A stretch of 64,000 nucleotides of DNA from the NCBI RefSeq assembly GCF_030689305.1, contig NZ_JAUYVM010000010.1:1-64000 (forward strand), in the 5' to 3' direction. Within the stretch, counting starts at the first letter, position 1, and each line of letters opens with the position of its first letter. The notes under the pieces are model-generated. The model was not told where the DNA came from and ran no database searches. It saw nothing but the letters and a program-made list of their open reading frames with translations. Shown piece by piece: positions 8,477 to 17,587 of the stretch. The translations under genes were made by a program, and so were the position numbers. This stretch comes from Vibrio penaeicida. GTDB taxonomy: Bacteria; Pseudomonadota; Gammaproteobacteria; Enterobacterales; Vibrionaceae.

Positions 8477-10045
8477 TTGACTGTATTCTCCAAGCGACTT
8501 CAGAAAGTCGCAAAAGACCCTTCTATTTTTGAGCAGTATGGACGTGGCGTGGAAAGAGAGTCGTTACGTTACACTTCAGATGGTCATCTAGCACTGACAC
8601 CTCATCCTAAAGCGCTAGGGTCAGCACTCACTAACCGCTGGGTAACAACTGATTTTTCTGAATCGTTGTTGGAATTTATTACTCCTGTTTCCCACTCGGT
8701 AAATGACGTAATAAGCCAGCTGTCGGATGTGCATCACTTTACGCAAAAGAAGTTGGATGGCGAAAAGTTTTGGCCGCTGTCAATGCCATGCTTCATTAAG
8801 AATGAAGACGATATCGCGCTGGCTCAGTATGGTGAATCAAACACAGGTAAAATGAAAACCTTATACCGTGAAGGCTTAAAGCGTCGATACGGTAGCTTGA
8901 TGCAGGTAATTTCAGGTGTTCACTTTAATTTTTCTTTTCCTGAAAGCTTTTGGGATGCGTTATACGGTGAGCAAGACCAAAAGAGTCGTGAAGATGCGAA
9001 GTCGGATGCGTACTTTGGCTTAATTCGAAACTACTATCGATTTGGTTGGATGATCCCATTCTTTTACGGAGCATCTCCAGCATTATGTCCATCCTTTATT
9101 CAAGGTAGAGATTCAAAACTGCCCTTTGAAAATATAGGTGAAACGCTCTATTTACCTGAAGCTACCTCCCTTCGTTTAAGCGACCTCGGTTACACCAATA
9201 GCGCTCAAAGTGAGTTAAAAATTGGGTTCAACAGTTTGAATCAGTATCTTGAGGGTTTAAATGCAGCTATCCATACACCATCGGCAGAGTTTGCGCAGCT
9301 CGGTGTAAAAGTGGATGGAGAATATCGCCAGTTAAACTCGAATGTCCTGCAAATCGAAAATGAGCTTTATGCTCCAATACGTCCAAAGCGTGTTACTCAT
9401 TCCGGTGAAAAGCCATCTGAAGCGCTTCATCGTGGTGGGGTTGAATACATTGAAGTACGTTCACTTGATGTTAACCCATTCAGTCCTGTAGGGGTCGATG
9501 AACAGCAGATCCGATTCCTCGACTTATTCCTTACTTGGTGTGTTCTGTCCGAATCCGAAGAAATGGATAACTGTGAGCTCGAATGTTGGCGAGATAACTG
9601 GAGCAAAGTGATCCTAGAAGGGCGAAAAGTTGGTTTAGAGCTCCAAATCGGTTGTAAAGGTGAACGACTTACGCTTCAGGATTGGGGGCATCGAGTATTC
9701 AAAGAGCTTCGCTTAATTGCAGAAATTATGGATGAGCAACATGGCTCGACAGATTACCAAAAAGTATGCGATGAACTGGAAACTTGGATAGATCAGCCTG
9801 ATTTAACGATTTCTGGTCAGCTTCTCGCTCAAACTAAAGAACACGGCGGTATTGTTGGCATTGGGATGCATTTAGGAAAAGCGTATAAAGAAGCACACCT
9901 GAATCACGAGTACCAAGTCTACAACGAAGAGATGATGGAACAAGAAGTTCTGGATTCTCGAGAAGCACAATCTCGAATAGAAGCTAACGAAACACAGCCT
10001 TTTGATGCTTTTCTTGATGACTACTTTGCCTACTTGAAGCAATAG
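8477..10045 (+). CDS. gshA: Glutamate-cysteine ligase GshA
   Basis: ATP-dependent ligation of glutamate and cysteine to gamma-glutamylcysteine, the first and rate-limiting step of glutathione synthesis in the cytosol. The 522-residue protein matches the E. coli-type family in length and has its landmarks: [11 protein letters not shown] near the N terminus (about residues 22-32), then [11 protein letters not shown] and [18 protein letters not shown] (about residues 325-342). The start is TTG; the only near upstream in-frame GTG (8465) runs into TGA two codons later, and no ATG is available. The ribosome binding site is weak. The next gene follows after 5 bp, and luxS shortly after, an arrangement typical of vibrios. 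Confidence 0.96.
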   Translation: MTVFSKRLQKVAKDPSIFEQYGRGVERESLRYTSDGHLALTPHPKALGSALTNRWVTTDFSESLLEFITPVSHSVNDVISQLSDVHHFTQKKLDGEKFWPLSMPCFIKNEDDIALAQYGESNTGKMKTLYREGLKRRYGSLMQVISGVHFNFSFPESFWDALYGEQDQKSREDAKSDAYFGLIRNYYRFGWMIPFFYGASPALCPSFIQGRDSKLPFENIGETLYLPEATSLRLSDLGYTNSAQSELKIGFNSLNQYLEGLNAAIHTPSAEFAQLGVKVDGEYRQLNSNVLQIENELYAPIRPKRVTHSGEKPSEALHRGGVEYIEVRSLDVNPFSPVGVDEQQIRFLDLFLTWCVLSESEEMDNCELECWRDNWSKVILEGRKVGLELQIGCKGERLTLQDWGHRVFKELRLIAEIMDEQHGSTDYQKVCDELETWIDQPDLTISGQLLAQTKEHGGIVGIGMHLGKAYKEAHLNHEYQVYNEEMMEQEVLDSREAQSRIEANETQPFDAFLDDYFAYLKQ

Positions 10046-10050
10046 AACAA

Positions 10051-10656
10051 ATGAAGATAAAACCGCTGCTATTGGTTGTATTGACCAGCTCTGTACTCAT
10101 GGGGTGCGCTACCGCACCTCCCAAGAAACAGCACAACTTGTGCGATATCTTCAAAGAGAAACCAAGCTGGTATGATGACGCTAAAGATATGGAAGATGAA
10201 TGGGGAACCCCTGTTCATGTTGCCATGGCCTTTATTAAGCAAGAAAGCAGTTTTATCCATGATGCCAGACCACCAAAAGACTATTTATTAGGGTTTATTC
10301 CTTGGGGCAGAGTGAGTAGTGCGTACGGTTACGCGCAAGCTCAAGATCCTGCATGGAGTGACTTTCAAAAAGCGACCAATCATGGTGGGTCAAGAACGAA
10401 TTTCGATGATTCCATTATGTTCGTAGGTTGGTATACTCACGAAACCCAGCGACAATTGGGCGTTTCAAAATGGGATGCCTATAATCAATATTTAGCTTAT
10501 CACGAAGGTCGCGGCGGTTATAAGCGTAAGACCTATGCCAGCAAACCATCGCTTAAAAAAGTTGCCCGAAAAGTCGAGCAGCAAGCAAAAAACTATGGCT
10601 GGCAACTTAAACAATGCAAAGACGAGTTGGAAAGCAGCAGGAGCTGGTTTTTTTGA
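10051..10656 (+). CDS. Transglycosylase SLT-like lipoprotein
   Basis: A 201-residue predicted outer-membrane lipoprotein with lipobox LMGC (Cys19). The body resembles a lytic transglycosylase (SLT/goose-lysozyme fold): AFIKQESSF holds the family Glu-Ser pair (catalytic Glu65), SAYGYAQA takes the place of the usual GLMQ-type motif, and AYHEGRGGY matches the third motif. It would cleave peptidoglycan glycan strands near the outer membrane. It is packed 5 bp behind gshA and 24 bp ahead of luxS, so the three are probably co-transcribed, although no functional link is evident. The family assignment is by motif only; the precise MltA-F class is not assigned. Confidence 0.8.
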   Translation: MKIKPLLLVVLTSSVLMGCATAPPKKQHNLCDIFKEKPSWYDDAKDMEDEWGTPVHVAMAFIKQESSFIHDARPPKDYLLGFIPWGRVSSAYGYAQAQDPAWSDFQKATNHGGSRTNFDDSIMFVGWYTHETQRQLGVSKWDAYNQYLAYHEGRGGYKRKTYASKPSLKKVARKVEQQAKNYGWQLKQCKDELESSRSWFF

Positions 10657-10680
10657 CCGATATAACAAGGAATTTATCCG

Positions 10681-11199
10681 ATGCCATTACTAGATAGTTT
10701 CACCGTTGATCACACAAAGATGAACGCTCCTGCGGTTCGCGTGGCGAAAACCATGCAGACGCCAAAAGGGGACACGATCACTGTGTTTGATTTGCGATTC
10801 ACCGCGCCTAACAAAGACATCCTTTCAGAAAGAGGCATACATACGTTAGAGCACCTTTATGCGGGTTTCATGCGTGCGCATTTGAATGGTTCTAATGTGG
10901 AAATTATCGATATTTCTCCGATGGGCTGTCGTACAGGTTTCTACATGAGTCTCATTGGCACGCCAACAGAATCTCAAGTAGCAGAAGCTTGGCTAGCAGC
11001 AATGAAAGATGTGCTGAAGGTAGAGAGTCAAAATCAAATTCCAGAATTGAATGAGTATCAGTGTGGGACTGCAGACATGCACTCTCTTGATGAAGCAAAA
11101 GCGATTGCGACTGCGATTATCGATGCTGGCATTGCTGTAAATAAAAATGATGAACTGGCATTGCCAGAGTCAATGTTAAAAGAACTTAGCATCAAGTAA
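10681..11199 (+). CDS. luxS: S-ribosylhomocysteine lyase LuxS (AI-2 synthase)
   Basis: Cleaves S-ribosylhomocysteine to homocysteine and DPD, the precursor of autoinducer-2, linking the activated methyl cycle to quorum sensing. At 172 residues it has the full-length vibrio form. The HTLEH motif gives metal ligands His54 and His58 and catalytic Glu57; Cys83 in MGCRTGF is the catalytic cysteine and Cys128 in YQCGT the third metal ligand. AAGGAATTT precedes the ATG. It ends the gshA cluster and is followed by a strong terminator. The LuxR-type regulator of the same signalling pathway lies about 24 kb away in this window. Confidence 0.99.
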   Translation: MPLLDSFTVDHTKMNAPAVRVAKTMQTPKGDTITVFDLRFTAPNKDILSERGIHTLEHLYAGFMRAHLNGSNVEIIDISPMGCRTGFYMSLIGTPTESQVAEAWLAAMKDVLKVESQNQIPELNEYQCGTADMHSLDEAKAIATAIIDAGIAVNKNDELALPESMLKELSIK

Positions 11200-11248
11200 G
11201 GGCTTCGTTCTTTGTACATTGAAGATTAATAGCGTTAAGTAGACGTTT

Positions 11249-11274
11249 AAGCCCGCGGATGTCGCGGGCTTTTT
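11249..11274 (+). terminator. Terminator of luxS
   Basis: Stem AAGCCCGCG/CGCGGGCTT with a 5-nt loop, followed by a T run. Confidence 0.9.
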
Positions 11275-11288
11275 AGTGCCATGCATTT

Positions 11289-12524
11289 TTACTTTTCGAA
11301 CCCCATCTGACGTTTTCCGAGATCCGTTAAGTCATCCATAGTGGCTCGATTTTGATAACTGACTTCATGATCTTCCGGTGAAAAATCGGGGCAACTTCTA
11401 CCGGCAAGAAATGCGCTTTTTTGTTTTGATTGAAATCGTCGGTTTTTCTCACAATCTGGTGCGGCACCGATAAACATGACATTGCTGTAGCCATTTCCAG
11501 AGTGCTTATCTTCTACAGCGTGCACTGTATCTGGGTGCCACCACACAGTATCACCAGGCTCCATCTTTGGAATACTGACTAAACCTTGAAGCAATAAATC
11601 ATGCCATTTCTTGTTTACGGTTAGCGCTCTACCTGGCTGTGCCCCACATAGATCATCTTCTTCAATATCATCTTGCAGTGCTCTTAGCAGCATGTAAGGC
11701 ATAGAAAGGGTTGTAGGTATGAGCTGCAATGTACCGTCTCCGGCACCTTGTGGTGTTAAGGCTACCCATCCTTGAAAAGTTCTGAATACGCTACAAACAG
11801 CCGATGAATTAAATTCTTCAACAGCGATGCGATGTCTAGCATCAAATGCCTGATACTCTTTCCATTGACCATTGAAAACGTTGCGATAAACCTGACGATA
11901 ATTGGGCTCTAACCAACGTTCGATGGAACCGGAATCGACATGAGGGGATAAACCTAACGAGGTATCCCCTGGGCTCCTACGTCTAACTCGGTCAGCATAG
12001 CTCACCTCCAAATCCGGGTTAAACTCTTTCTGCCCGTCATGTTCAAACTCCCATAAGCGATTGAGATGGCTGCGCAGTTTCGCCATATTTTGATGCTGAC
12101 GAGCCCAAACTTGAGCTTTAGACCAATAGAGACCAAAAATTTGAGGCTTATCTGACTTCAACTGGCTGAAATAATTATCTTCAACCTTTGGGATATGGTC
12201 GTAGTAACCATTTTCAATGATATAACGCTCCAAAGCAGTATTATGTTCGTCCACTTCGCTTCTCGGCAAAACACCTCGGATGACAACACAGCCAGCTCGT
12301 TGGATCTTGAAACATTGCTGTTCATTGAGGCCAGTCTTAATGTCTGAATACTGATATATAGGTACGGAGTGACCATTCATTTCTTCATCTTTAATTCGAG
12401 CCACTTCTGACTTTAATGCTTCTGCAATTTCTTCGAATTTTGCCTTATAATCAGGGAGTTCGATTTGAAACTGCTTCTTAAGGGCTTTAATTTGAGCTGA
12501 GATGTTGTCCGTCGATAGTGCCAT
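11289..12524 (-). CDS. DUF1479 (YbiU-like) putative iron/2-oxoglutarate oxygenase
   Basis: A 411-residue member of the DUF1479/YbiU family, which has the cupin-like fold of iron(II)/2-oxoglutarate-dependent oxygenases. LSPHVDSG gives an HxD pair (His195, Asp197) and PDTVHAVED a distal histidine (His335), together a plausible facial triad. The substrate and pathway are not known. The gene faces luxS, ending 15 bp after the luxS terminator, and is followed upstream by a 214-bp gap before corB. AAAGGAGAAGC stands before the ATG. Because luxS and corB are usually close together in vibrios, this gene may be an insertion in this lineage; that point is inference. Confidence 0.85.
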   Translation of the reverse strand: MALSTDNISAQIKALKKQFQIELPDYKAKFEEIAEALKSEVARIKDEEMNGHSVPIYQYSDIKTGLNEQQCFKIQRAGCVVIRGVLPRSEVDEHNTALERYIIENGYYDHIPKVEDNYFSQLKSDKPQIFGLYWSKAQVWARQHQNMAKLRSHLNRLWEFEHDGQKEFNPDLEVSYADRVRRRSPGDTSLGLSPHVDSGSIERWLEPNYRQVYRNVFNGQWKEYQAFDARHRIAVEEFNSSAVCSVFRTFQGWVALTPQGAGDGTLQLIPTTLSMPYMLLRALQDDIEEDDLCGAQPGRALTVNKKWHDLLLQGLVSIPKMEPGDTVWWHPDTVHAVEDKHSGNGYSNVMFIGAAPDCEKNRRFQSKQKSAFLAGRSCPDFSPEDHEVSYQNRATMDDLTDLGKRQMGFEK

Positions 12525-12707
12525 GTTAAGCTTCTCCTTTGCAATAAAGCGACACGTGTCTAGAAAAGCTAGCTCGAAAGACGACTTTGAATTGAGTGTT
12601 CGTTCACGCTATTCGTAATCATGGAAAATTAAAGGAGCGTAATTCTCACTTTTGAACCTGAGGTGAGGGTCGCTAAGGTAAGAAAGAAGAGCTTTGTACG
12701 AGAGAAA

Positions 12708-12727
12708 CGCCCTGACTTATCAGGGCG
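12708..12727 (-). terminator. Terminator of corB
   Basis: Perfect 8-bp stem CGCCCTGA/TCAGGGCG with a 4-nt loop, just downstream of corB on the minus strand. The following U tract (TTTCTCT) is imperfect. Confidence 0.65.
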
Positions 12728-12738
12728 AATATTGTTTG

Positions 12739-14004
12739 TTACTGATGAGAAGGGTAAACTTTAACTAGCTTTATTTTGTTCTCAGTAAAATCAATAATTT
12801 CCATTGGATGGCTCGCCACTTGGATACTCAACTGGCTTTCAGGAATATCCTCAAGGTGCTCCAAGATCAGTCCGTTTAATGTTCTTGGACCATCGGTTGG
12901 AAGCTCCCAACTCAACCCTTTGTTGATATCCCTGATATTGGCGCTACCTTCAATTAAGAAACTTCCGTCGTTTTGTGGCGTAATTTCTTCAGAAAGGCTC
13001 GGTGCCATTGAGGTGGTAAATTCGCCAACGATCTCTTCTAGAATATCTTCAAGGGTAATTAAGCCGATGATGTCACCGTACTCATTTACAATCAGACCAA
13101 TACGCTCTTTGTTTCGTTGGAATTTGAGTAACTGAACATTCAATGGTGTCGCTTCAGGAATGAAATACACTTCATCCGCTGCCCTTAATAGGGTTTCTTT
13201 AGTGAATTCATTCTTGTCTAGCATCAGACGGTAAGATTCTCTTAACCTTAGCATTCCGACGACTTCATCAATTTGGTCGCGGTAGAGAACAACTCTGCCA
13301 TGAGGCGAATGCGTTAACTGGCGAACGATAGATTTCCAATCGTCGTTAATGTCGATACCAGTAATCTCATTACGAGGCACCATGATGTCATTTACTGTAA
13401 CGTGTTCCAAATCTAGAATCGAAATCAGCATGTCTTGGTGTCGACGAGGAATCAGGCCACCAGCTTCATTCACCACGGTTCGGAGCTCTTCAGAACTCAA
13501 ATGATCGTCGTCACCGTGTTTGGCTTTTATGCCAAGGATGCGCAAGAACCCGTTAGTAATGAAGTTAACGAGTAATACTAACGGAGACAGTACTTTCATC
13601 AGTAAAGTCAGCACGACAGAACTGGCGTAGGAGACTTTTTCAGGGTAAAGAGAAGCAAGAGTCTTTGGCGTGACTTCTGCAAAGACAAGGACGACTAGAG
13701 TTAGGGCACCAGTGGCTATCGCAACCCCTAAATCACCATATAAGCGCATTCCTAAGATAGTTGCGATTGCAGACGCGAGGATATTGACTAGGTTGTTACC
13801 AATCAGAATCAGACCGATCAATCGATCTGGACGATCCAGTAGTTTCTCAACTCGGCGAGCACCTTTATGTCCTTCTTTAGACAGGTGTTTAAGACGGTAT
13901 CTGTTGAGCGACATCATTCCAGTTTCAGAACCAGAAAAATAACCGGAAATGACGATCAGTACCGCCAGCAGGGCAAATAAGACGCCCGTTGATATATCAT
14001 CCAA
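12739..14004 (-). CDS. corB: CorB-like CNNM/CBS domain membrane protein
   Basis: Inner-membrane protein of the CNNM/HlyC-CorC family, linked to Mg2+/Co2+ efflux or homeostasis. The 421 residues run in the standard order: an N-terminal DUF21/CNNM membrane domain of about three or four segments with SGSETGMMSLNRYRLK (about residues 24-39) and LIGNNLVN, a pair of CBS domains (about residues 205-325, with VPRNEI and NEYGDIIGLITLEDILEEIVG), and a C-terminal CorC/HlyC domain. The length agrees with E. coli YfjD/CorB. ypjD lies 99 bp upstream in the same direction, a neighbourhood conserved around ffh. Confidence 0.92.
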   Translation of the reverse strand: MDDISTGVLFALLAVLIVISGYFSGSETGMMSLNRYRLKHLSKEGHKGARRVEKLLDRPDRLIGLILIGNNLVNILASAIATILGMRLYGDLGVAIATGALTLVVLVFAEVTPKTLASLYPEKVSYASSVVLTLLMKVLSPLVLLVNFITNGFLRILGIKAKHGDDDHLSSEELRTVVNEAGGLIPRRHQDMLISILDLEHVTVNDIMVPRNEITGIDINDDWKSIVRQLTHSPHGRVVLYRDQIDEVVGMLRLRESYRLMLDKNEFTKETLLRAADEVYFIPEATPLNVQLLKFQRNKERIGLIVNEYGDIIGLITLEDILEEIVGEFTTSMAPSLSEEITPQNDGSFLIEGSANIRDINKGLSWELPTDGPRTLNGLILEHLEDIPESQLSIQVASHPMEIIDFTENKIKLVKVYPSHQ

Positions 14005-14103
14005 AGTTGTAACTGTCCTTATATTACTGAATTGGTGAAGTAATGAGCAAAAGCGGTCTTCTCCAACTTTTTAGAGTGGTTGAAAAAGAAAAGCAAGTAT
14101 AAA

Positions 14104-14898
14104 TCAGCTAAGAATGATCTCTCGCACAAAGCGGCTTCCAAAGTACGCAAGAGTGAGCAGTGTCGCACCACTTACTGCAAACCAAGTCACTTTTTTTCCA
14201 CGCCAGCCTTGCTGATAGTGTCCCCACAAAAGCACGGTATAGATAATCCAAGCGATAAAAGACAAAATAGCCTTATGGGCTTTGCCTTGTATGAACATGT
14301 CTTGAACAAATACGTAGCCTGTCAGCAGTGTTGCCGATAAGAGTACAGTTCCAATCAAAATGATCTTGAAAAGTTGCCTTTCCACCATCATTAATGGAGG
14401 CAGGTTAGGGTTAATGGCTAGAGCTTTTTTTGCTTTGAGTTTGTGATCCAGCCATGCTAGCTGCAGTGCATAAAGCGCTGCGATAGTTAACGTTGAGTAT
14501 GAAAACAACGCTAAAGAAATATGGATCAATAGTTTAGGGTCATTTTCTAAATGTGTAATGTAGGCACTTGGCAAAAATGTGGCAGCAGATAAGTTTATTG
14601 CTGAAAACCCGTAAACAACGGGGAGCAAAAACCATAAACGTGTTTTGAACATAGAGGCGCTCATCACCAGTGAAATTATGAAGCTGATGAGAGAAGCGAC
14701 GTTGAGAATACTCAGGTTTTGCCCTGAACCATCAAAGATAAGATCACTAAGAAGCCAAGCATGGAAAACCAAAGCTAAAAGAGCGCTGACAAATACGGTA
14801 CGCGTTTTTATACCTGTTTGATTAGCAAGGCCTGGAACGATGGTCGCGACGGCCAAGAAATAAAGAATAACAGCTATAACCGCAATCAAATTTTCCAT
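14104..14898 (-). CDS. ypjD: Inner membrane protein YpjD (CcsA/cytochrome c assembly fold)
   Basis: Multi-spanning membrane protein of the CcsA-like cytochrome c assembly family; I count about eight hydrophobic segments. In E. coli the neighbour of ffh is YpjD, whose function is unresolved. I choose the ATG at 14898, giving 264 residues beginning MENLIAVIAV, because the hydrophobic helix then starts at once; a start at 14940 would add 14 residues that lack family support and would overlap a repeat relic. It diverges from ffh across a 168-bp gap that must hold both promoters. Confidence 0.85.
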   Translation of the reverse strand: MENLIAVIAVILYFLAVATIVPGLANQTGIKTRTVFVSALLALVFHAWLLSDLIFDGSGQNLSILNVASLISFIISLVMSASMFKTRLWFLLPVVYGFSAINLSAATFLPSAYITHLENDPKLLIHISLALFSYSTLTIAALYALQLAWLDHKLKAKKALAINPNLPPLMMVERQLFKIILIGTVLLSATLLTGYVFVQDMFIQGKAHKAILSFIAWIIYTVLLWGHYQQGWRGKKVTWFAVSGATLLTLAYFGSRFVREIILS

Positions 14899-14931
14899 GG
14901 TTTCCACAATTTTACTGTCAGAATAAGGGAT

Positions 14932-14952
14932 TATACCCAAGTGACCTGCAAG
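14932..14952. repeat. Partial copy of the TATACCCAAGT extragenic repeat
   Basis: TATACCCAAGTGACCTGCAAG resembles the end of the 27368-27633 element, differing at a few of 21 positions. It lies in the ypjD-ffh gap. A decayed inverted partner (GTCACTTCAAGG) may follow at about 14972-14983. Confidence 0.6.
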
Positions 14953-15066
14953 TTCATAGCATAGATACTGAAGTCACTTCAAGGATTCATAACACAGAAG
15001 ACAGACACTCGTGTGCGTATATTGTATACTCGCGGCAAAGTATCGCATTGATTAGGCGAATAAGTA

Positions 15067-16452
15067 ATGTTTGAGAATTTAACTGATAGACTATCCAGTA
15101 CGCTGAAAAATATCAGCGGTAAAGGTCGACTGACCGAAGACAATATCAAAGACACACTACGTGAAGTGCGGATGGCGCTGCTTGAGGCCGATGTTGCGCT
15201 TCCCGTCGTTCGAGATTTCGTAAAACGCGTTAAAGAAGGCGCGGTCGGTGTTGAAGTCTCTAAATCTCTGACCCCAGGTCAAGAGTTCATCAAGATAGTT
15301 CAAAGCGAACTTGAAGCCGTGATGGGAGAGTCGAACGAGGCTCTAAACCTTGCGGCTCAACCACCTGCTGTAATCTTGATGGCGGGTTTACAAGGTGCAG
15401 GTAAAACCACCAGTGTCGGTAAACTCTCTAAGCTACTGACCGAGCGAGACAAGAAGAAAGTATTGGTTGTTTCTGCGGATGTTTATCGCCCAGCCGCGAT
15501 AAAGCAGCTTGAAACGTTAGCCAGTGATGTTGGCGTTGATTTCTTCCCATCTTCGGCAGACCAAAAGCCTATCGATATTGCTAATGCTGCTATCGATCAT
15601 GCGAAGAAAAAATTCTATGACGTTCTTGTCGTCGATACCGCGGGTCGCCTTGCTGTCGATCATGAAATGATGGAAGAAATCCAAGAGCTTCATTCGGCCA
15701 TCACACCAGTTGAAACCTTGTTTGTTGTTGATGCGATGACAGGTCAAGATGCGGCGAATACAGCAAAAGCTTTTGGCGACGCGCTTCCATTGACGGGCGT
15801 TATCCTAACTAAAGTGGATGGTGATGCACGCGGTGGTGCGGCATTATCTGTTCGCCATATCACAGGTAAGCCGATTAAATTCTTGGGTGTGGGTGAAAAA
15901 ACCGATGCTCTAGAAGCATTCCATCCTGATCGTGTCGCATCGCGTATTTTGGGCATGGGTGACGTACTGTCACTTATCGAAGATCTGCAGCGCAATGTTG
16001 ATCAAGACAAAGCGGAAAAGCTGGCAAAGAAATTCAAAGAGAAAAAAGGCTTTGATTTGGAAGATTTCCGTGAGCAGCTTGGTCAGATGCAGAACATGGG
16101 CGGCATGATGGGAATGATGGACAAGTTGCCAGGTATGTCCCAACTACCAGATAACGTAAAAGATAAAGTAGACGACAAGATGTTCAAGCAAATGGAAGCC
16201 ATCATTAATTCCATGACCATGAAAGAACGTCAGCGCCCAGAAATCATTAAAGGTTCACGCAAAAAGCGTATCGCTTCGGGTTCAGGTACCCAAGTGCAAG
16301 ACGTTAATCGCATGCTGAAGCAATTCACTCAAATGCAGAAAATGATGAAGAAAATGCAGAAGGGTGGTATGAAAGGCATGATGAGAAATATGCAAGGTAT
16401 GATGGGTGGAATGGGAGGCGCGGGCGGAGGGTTTAATCCGTTTGGTCGATAG
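15067..16452 (+). CDS. ffh: Signal recognition particle protein Ffh
   Basis: GTPase that binds 4.5S RNA and the signal sequences of nascent membrane proteins and delivers ribosomes to FtsY. The 461 residues show the N domain, the G domain with P-loop GLQGAGKT (residues 107-114), DTAGR (about 190-194) and TKVDGDARGG (about 247-256), and a C-terminal methionine-rich M domain (from about residue 325) ending in repeated MMKKMQKGGMKGMM-type stretches. The length is normal for the family. The gene stands alone between ypjD and the rpsP operon and has its own terminator. Confidence 0.99.
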   Translation: MFENLTDRLSSTLKNISGKGRLTEDNIKDTLREVRMALLEADVALPVVRDFVKRVKEGAVGVEVSKSLTPGQEFIKIVQSELEAVMGESNEALNLAAQPPAVILMAGLQGAGKTTSVGKLSKLLTERDKKKVLVVSADVYRPAAIKQLETLASDVGVDFFPSSADQKPIDIANAAIDHAKKKFYDVLVVDTAGRLAVDHEMMEEIQELHSAITPVETLFVVDAMTGQDAANTAKAFGDALPLTGVILTKVDGDARGGAALSVRHITGKPIKFLGVGEKTDALEAFHPDRVASRILGMGDVLSLIEDLQRNVDQDKAEKLAKKFKEKKGFDLEDFREQLGQMQNMGGMMGMMDKLPGMSQLPDNVKDKVDDKMFKQMEAIINSMTMKERQRPEIIKGSRKKRIASGSGTQVQDVNRMLKQFTQMQKMMKKMQKGGMKGMMRNMQGMMGGMGGAGGGFNPFGR

Positions 16453-16468
16453 CAACAGCCGTTATATG

Positions 16469-16502
16469 AAAAAGGAAGCGAATGAATTTGCTTCCTTTTT
16501 TT
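16469..16502 (+). terminator. Terminator of ffh
   Basis: Stem AAAAAGGAAGC/GCTTCCTTTTT (16469-16479 with 16490-16500) and continuing T run. The same GGAAGC/GCTTCC core occurs in two other terminators in this window. Confidence 0.9.
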
Positions 16503-16609
16503 ACTTTTATGCTAAACAAAATCAATGCGAGGTCAGTATTTTTTCAAGTTGTTATCGCGCTCACATAAAAATGTCGCGTATTCATGTGGTGAAAAAATAG
16601 CTAAAAGCC

Positions 16610-16637
16610 TTGCAATGACTAGTAATAAGAGTAAAAT
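16610..16637 (+). promoter_or_regulatory. Predicted promoter of rpsP-rimM-trmD-rplS
   Basis: TTGCAA (16610-16615) and TAAAAT (16632-16637) with a 16-bp spacer. Transcription would start near 16644, leaving a leader of about 90 nt before rpsP. Consensus match only. Confidence 0.5.
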
Positions 16638-16732
16638 TCCGGAGCTTTATTTTGGCACGAGACCCCAAATTCCTCGGTAATAGGAGGAGTTGATGGGGTT
16701 ATATTTATTTTTGAGAAAGCAAAGAGGACGAC

Positions 16733-16981
16733 ATGGTAACCATTCGTTTGGCACGTCACGGCGCGAAGAAGCGTCCATTCTATCAAATCGTAGTAGCGGA
16801 CAGCCGCAAAGCTGCAACTGGCCGTTTCATCGAGAAAGTGGGTTTCTTTAACCCTACTGCTCAAGGTCAAGAAGAAGGTCTACGTCTAGACCTAGATCGC
16901 GTTAACCATTGGGTTGGTCAAGGCGCGACTGTTTCTGACCGCGTAGCTAAGCTAGTTAAAGACGCTCAAAAAGCGGCTTAA
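16733..16981 (+). CDS. rpsP: 30S ribosomal protein S16
   Basis: Small-subunit protein of 82 residues that binds 16S rRNA during early assembly. It begins with the invariant [20 protein letters not shown] and has [12 protein letters not shown] (about residues 28-39), both family signatures. It is the first gene of rpsP-rimM-trmD-rplS, an order conserved in gammaproteobacteria. The ATG is preceded by AAAGAGGACGAC. Codon choice is strongly biased, as expected for a highly expressed protein. Confidence 0.99.
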   Translation: MVTIRLARHGAKKRPFYQIVVADSRKAATGRFIEKVGFFNPTAQGQEEGLRLDLDRVNHWVGQGATVSDRVAKLVKDAQKAA

Positions 16982-17006
16982 TTCTTTTAAAGAAGATAAT
17001 TAGTTT

Positions 17007-17561
17007 ATGTCGATGAAGGATAAAGAAACAATGAGCGAGCAAGTCGAGAAAATTGTTGTAGGTAAGTTTGGTGCTTCTTACGGCATTCGTGGCTGGCTTA
17101 AGGTTTTCTCCTACACAGACAATGCTGAGAGTATTTTTGACTTTAGCCCTTGGTTTATTAAACAAAAGGGTGATTGGGTGGAATGCAAAGTTGAAAGTTG
17201 GAAGCGCCATAACAAAGGGATGGTGTGTAAATTAGAAGGTCTAGAGATCCGCGAGGAAGCTCACCTACTAACCAATTTTGAAATTGCAATAAACCCCGCT
17301 TCTCTACCTGAATTGTCAGAAGATGAGTTCTACTGGCGTGAATTGTTCGGTATGCAAGTTATTACCACTAAAGGGTATAACCTTGGTGAGGTCGTTGACC
17401 TATTAGAAACTGGCTCGAACGATGTTTTGGTTGTAAAAGCGAATCTAAAAGATGCTTTTGGCCAAAAGGAACGATTAATTCCGTTCCTTGAAGAGCAAGT
17501 GATCATTCAAGTTGATCGCGAAGCTCAACGGATCGAAGTTGACTGGGATCCTGGATTCTAG
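17007..17561 (+). CDS. rimM: Ribosome maturation factor RimM
   Basis: Assembly factor that binds S19 and helps mature the head of the 30S subunit. The N-terminal RimM domain starts at [21 protein letters not shown] (split here by family convention into [11 protein letters not shown] and WLKVFSYT), and the C-terminal PRC-barrel has [11 protein letters not shown] and [11 protein letters not shown], both diagnostic. As called it has 184 residues, the form I recall for vibrio homologues. A start at 17031 (176 residues) has a better upstream AAGGA and cannot be excluded. It lies 25 bp after rpsP and 26 bp before trmD. Confidence 0.96.
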   Translation: MSMKDKETMSEQVEKIVVGKFGASYGIRGWLKVFSYTDNAESIFDFSPWFIKQKGDWVECKVESWKRHNKGMVCKLEGLEIREEAHLLTNFEIAINPASLPELSEDEFYWRELFGMQVITTKGYNLGEVVDLLETGSNDVLVVKANLKDAFGQKERLIPFLEEQVIIQVDREAQRIEVDWDPGF

Positions 17562-17587
17562 CTTCAGAATTTAGAGCGAGAGAACAC

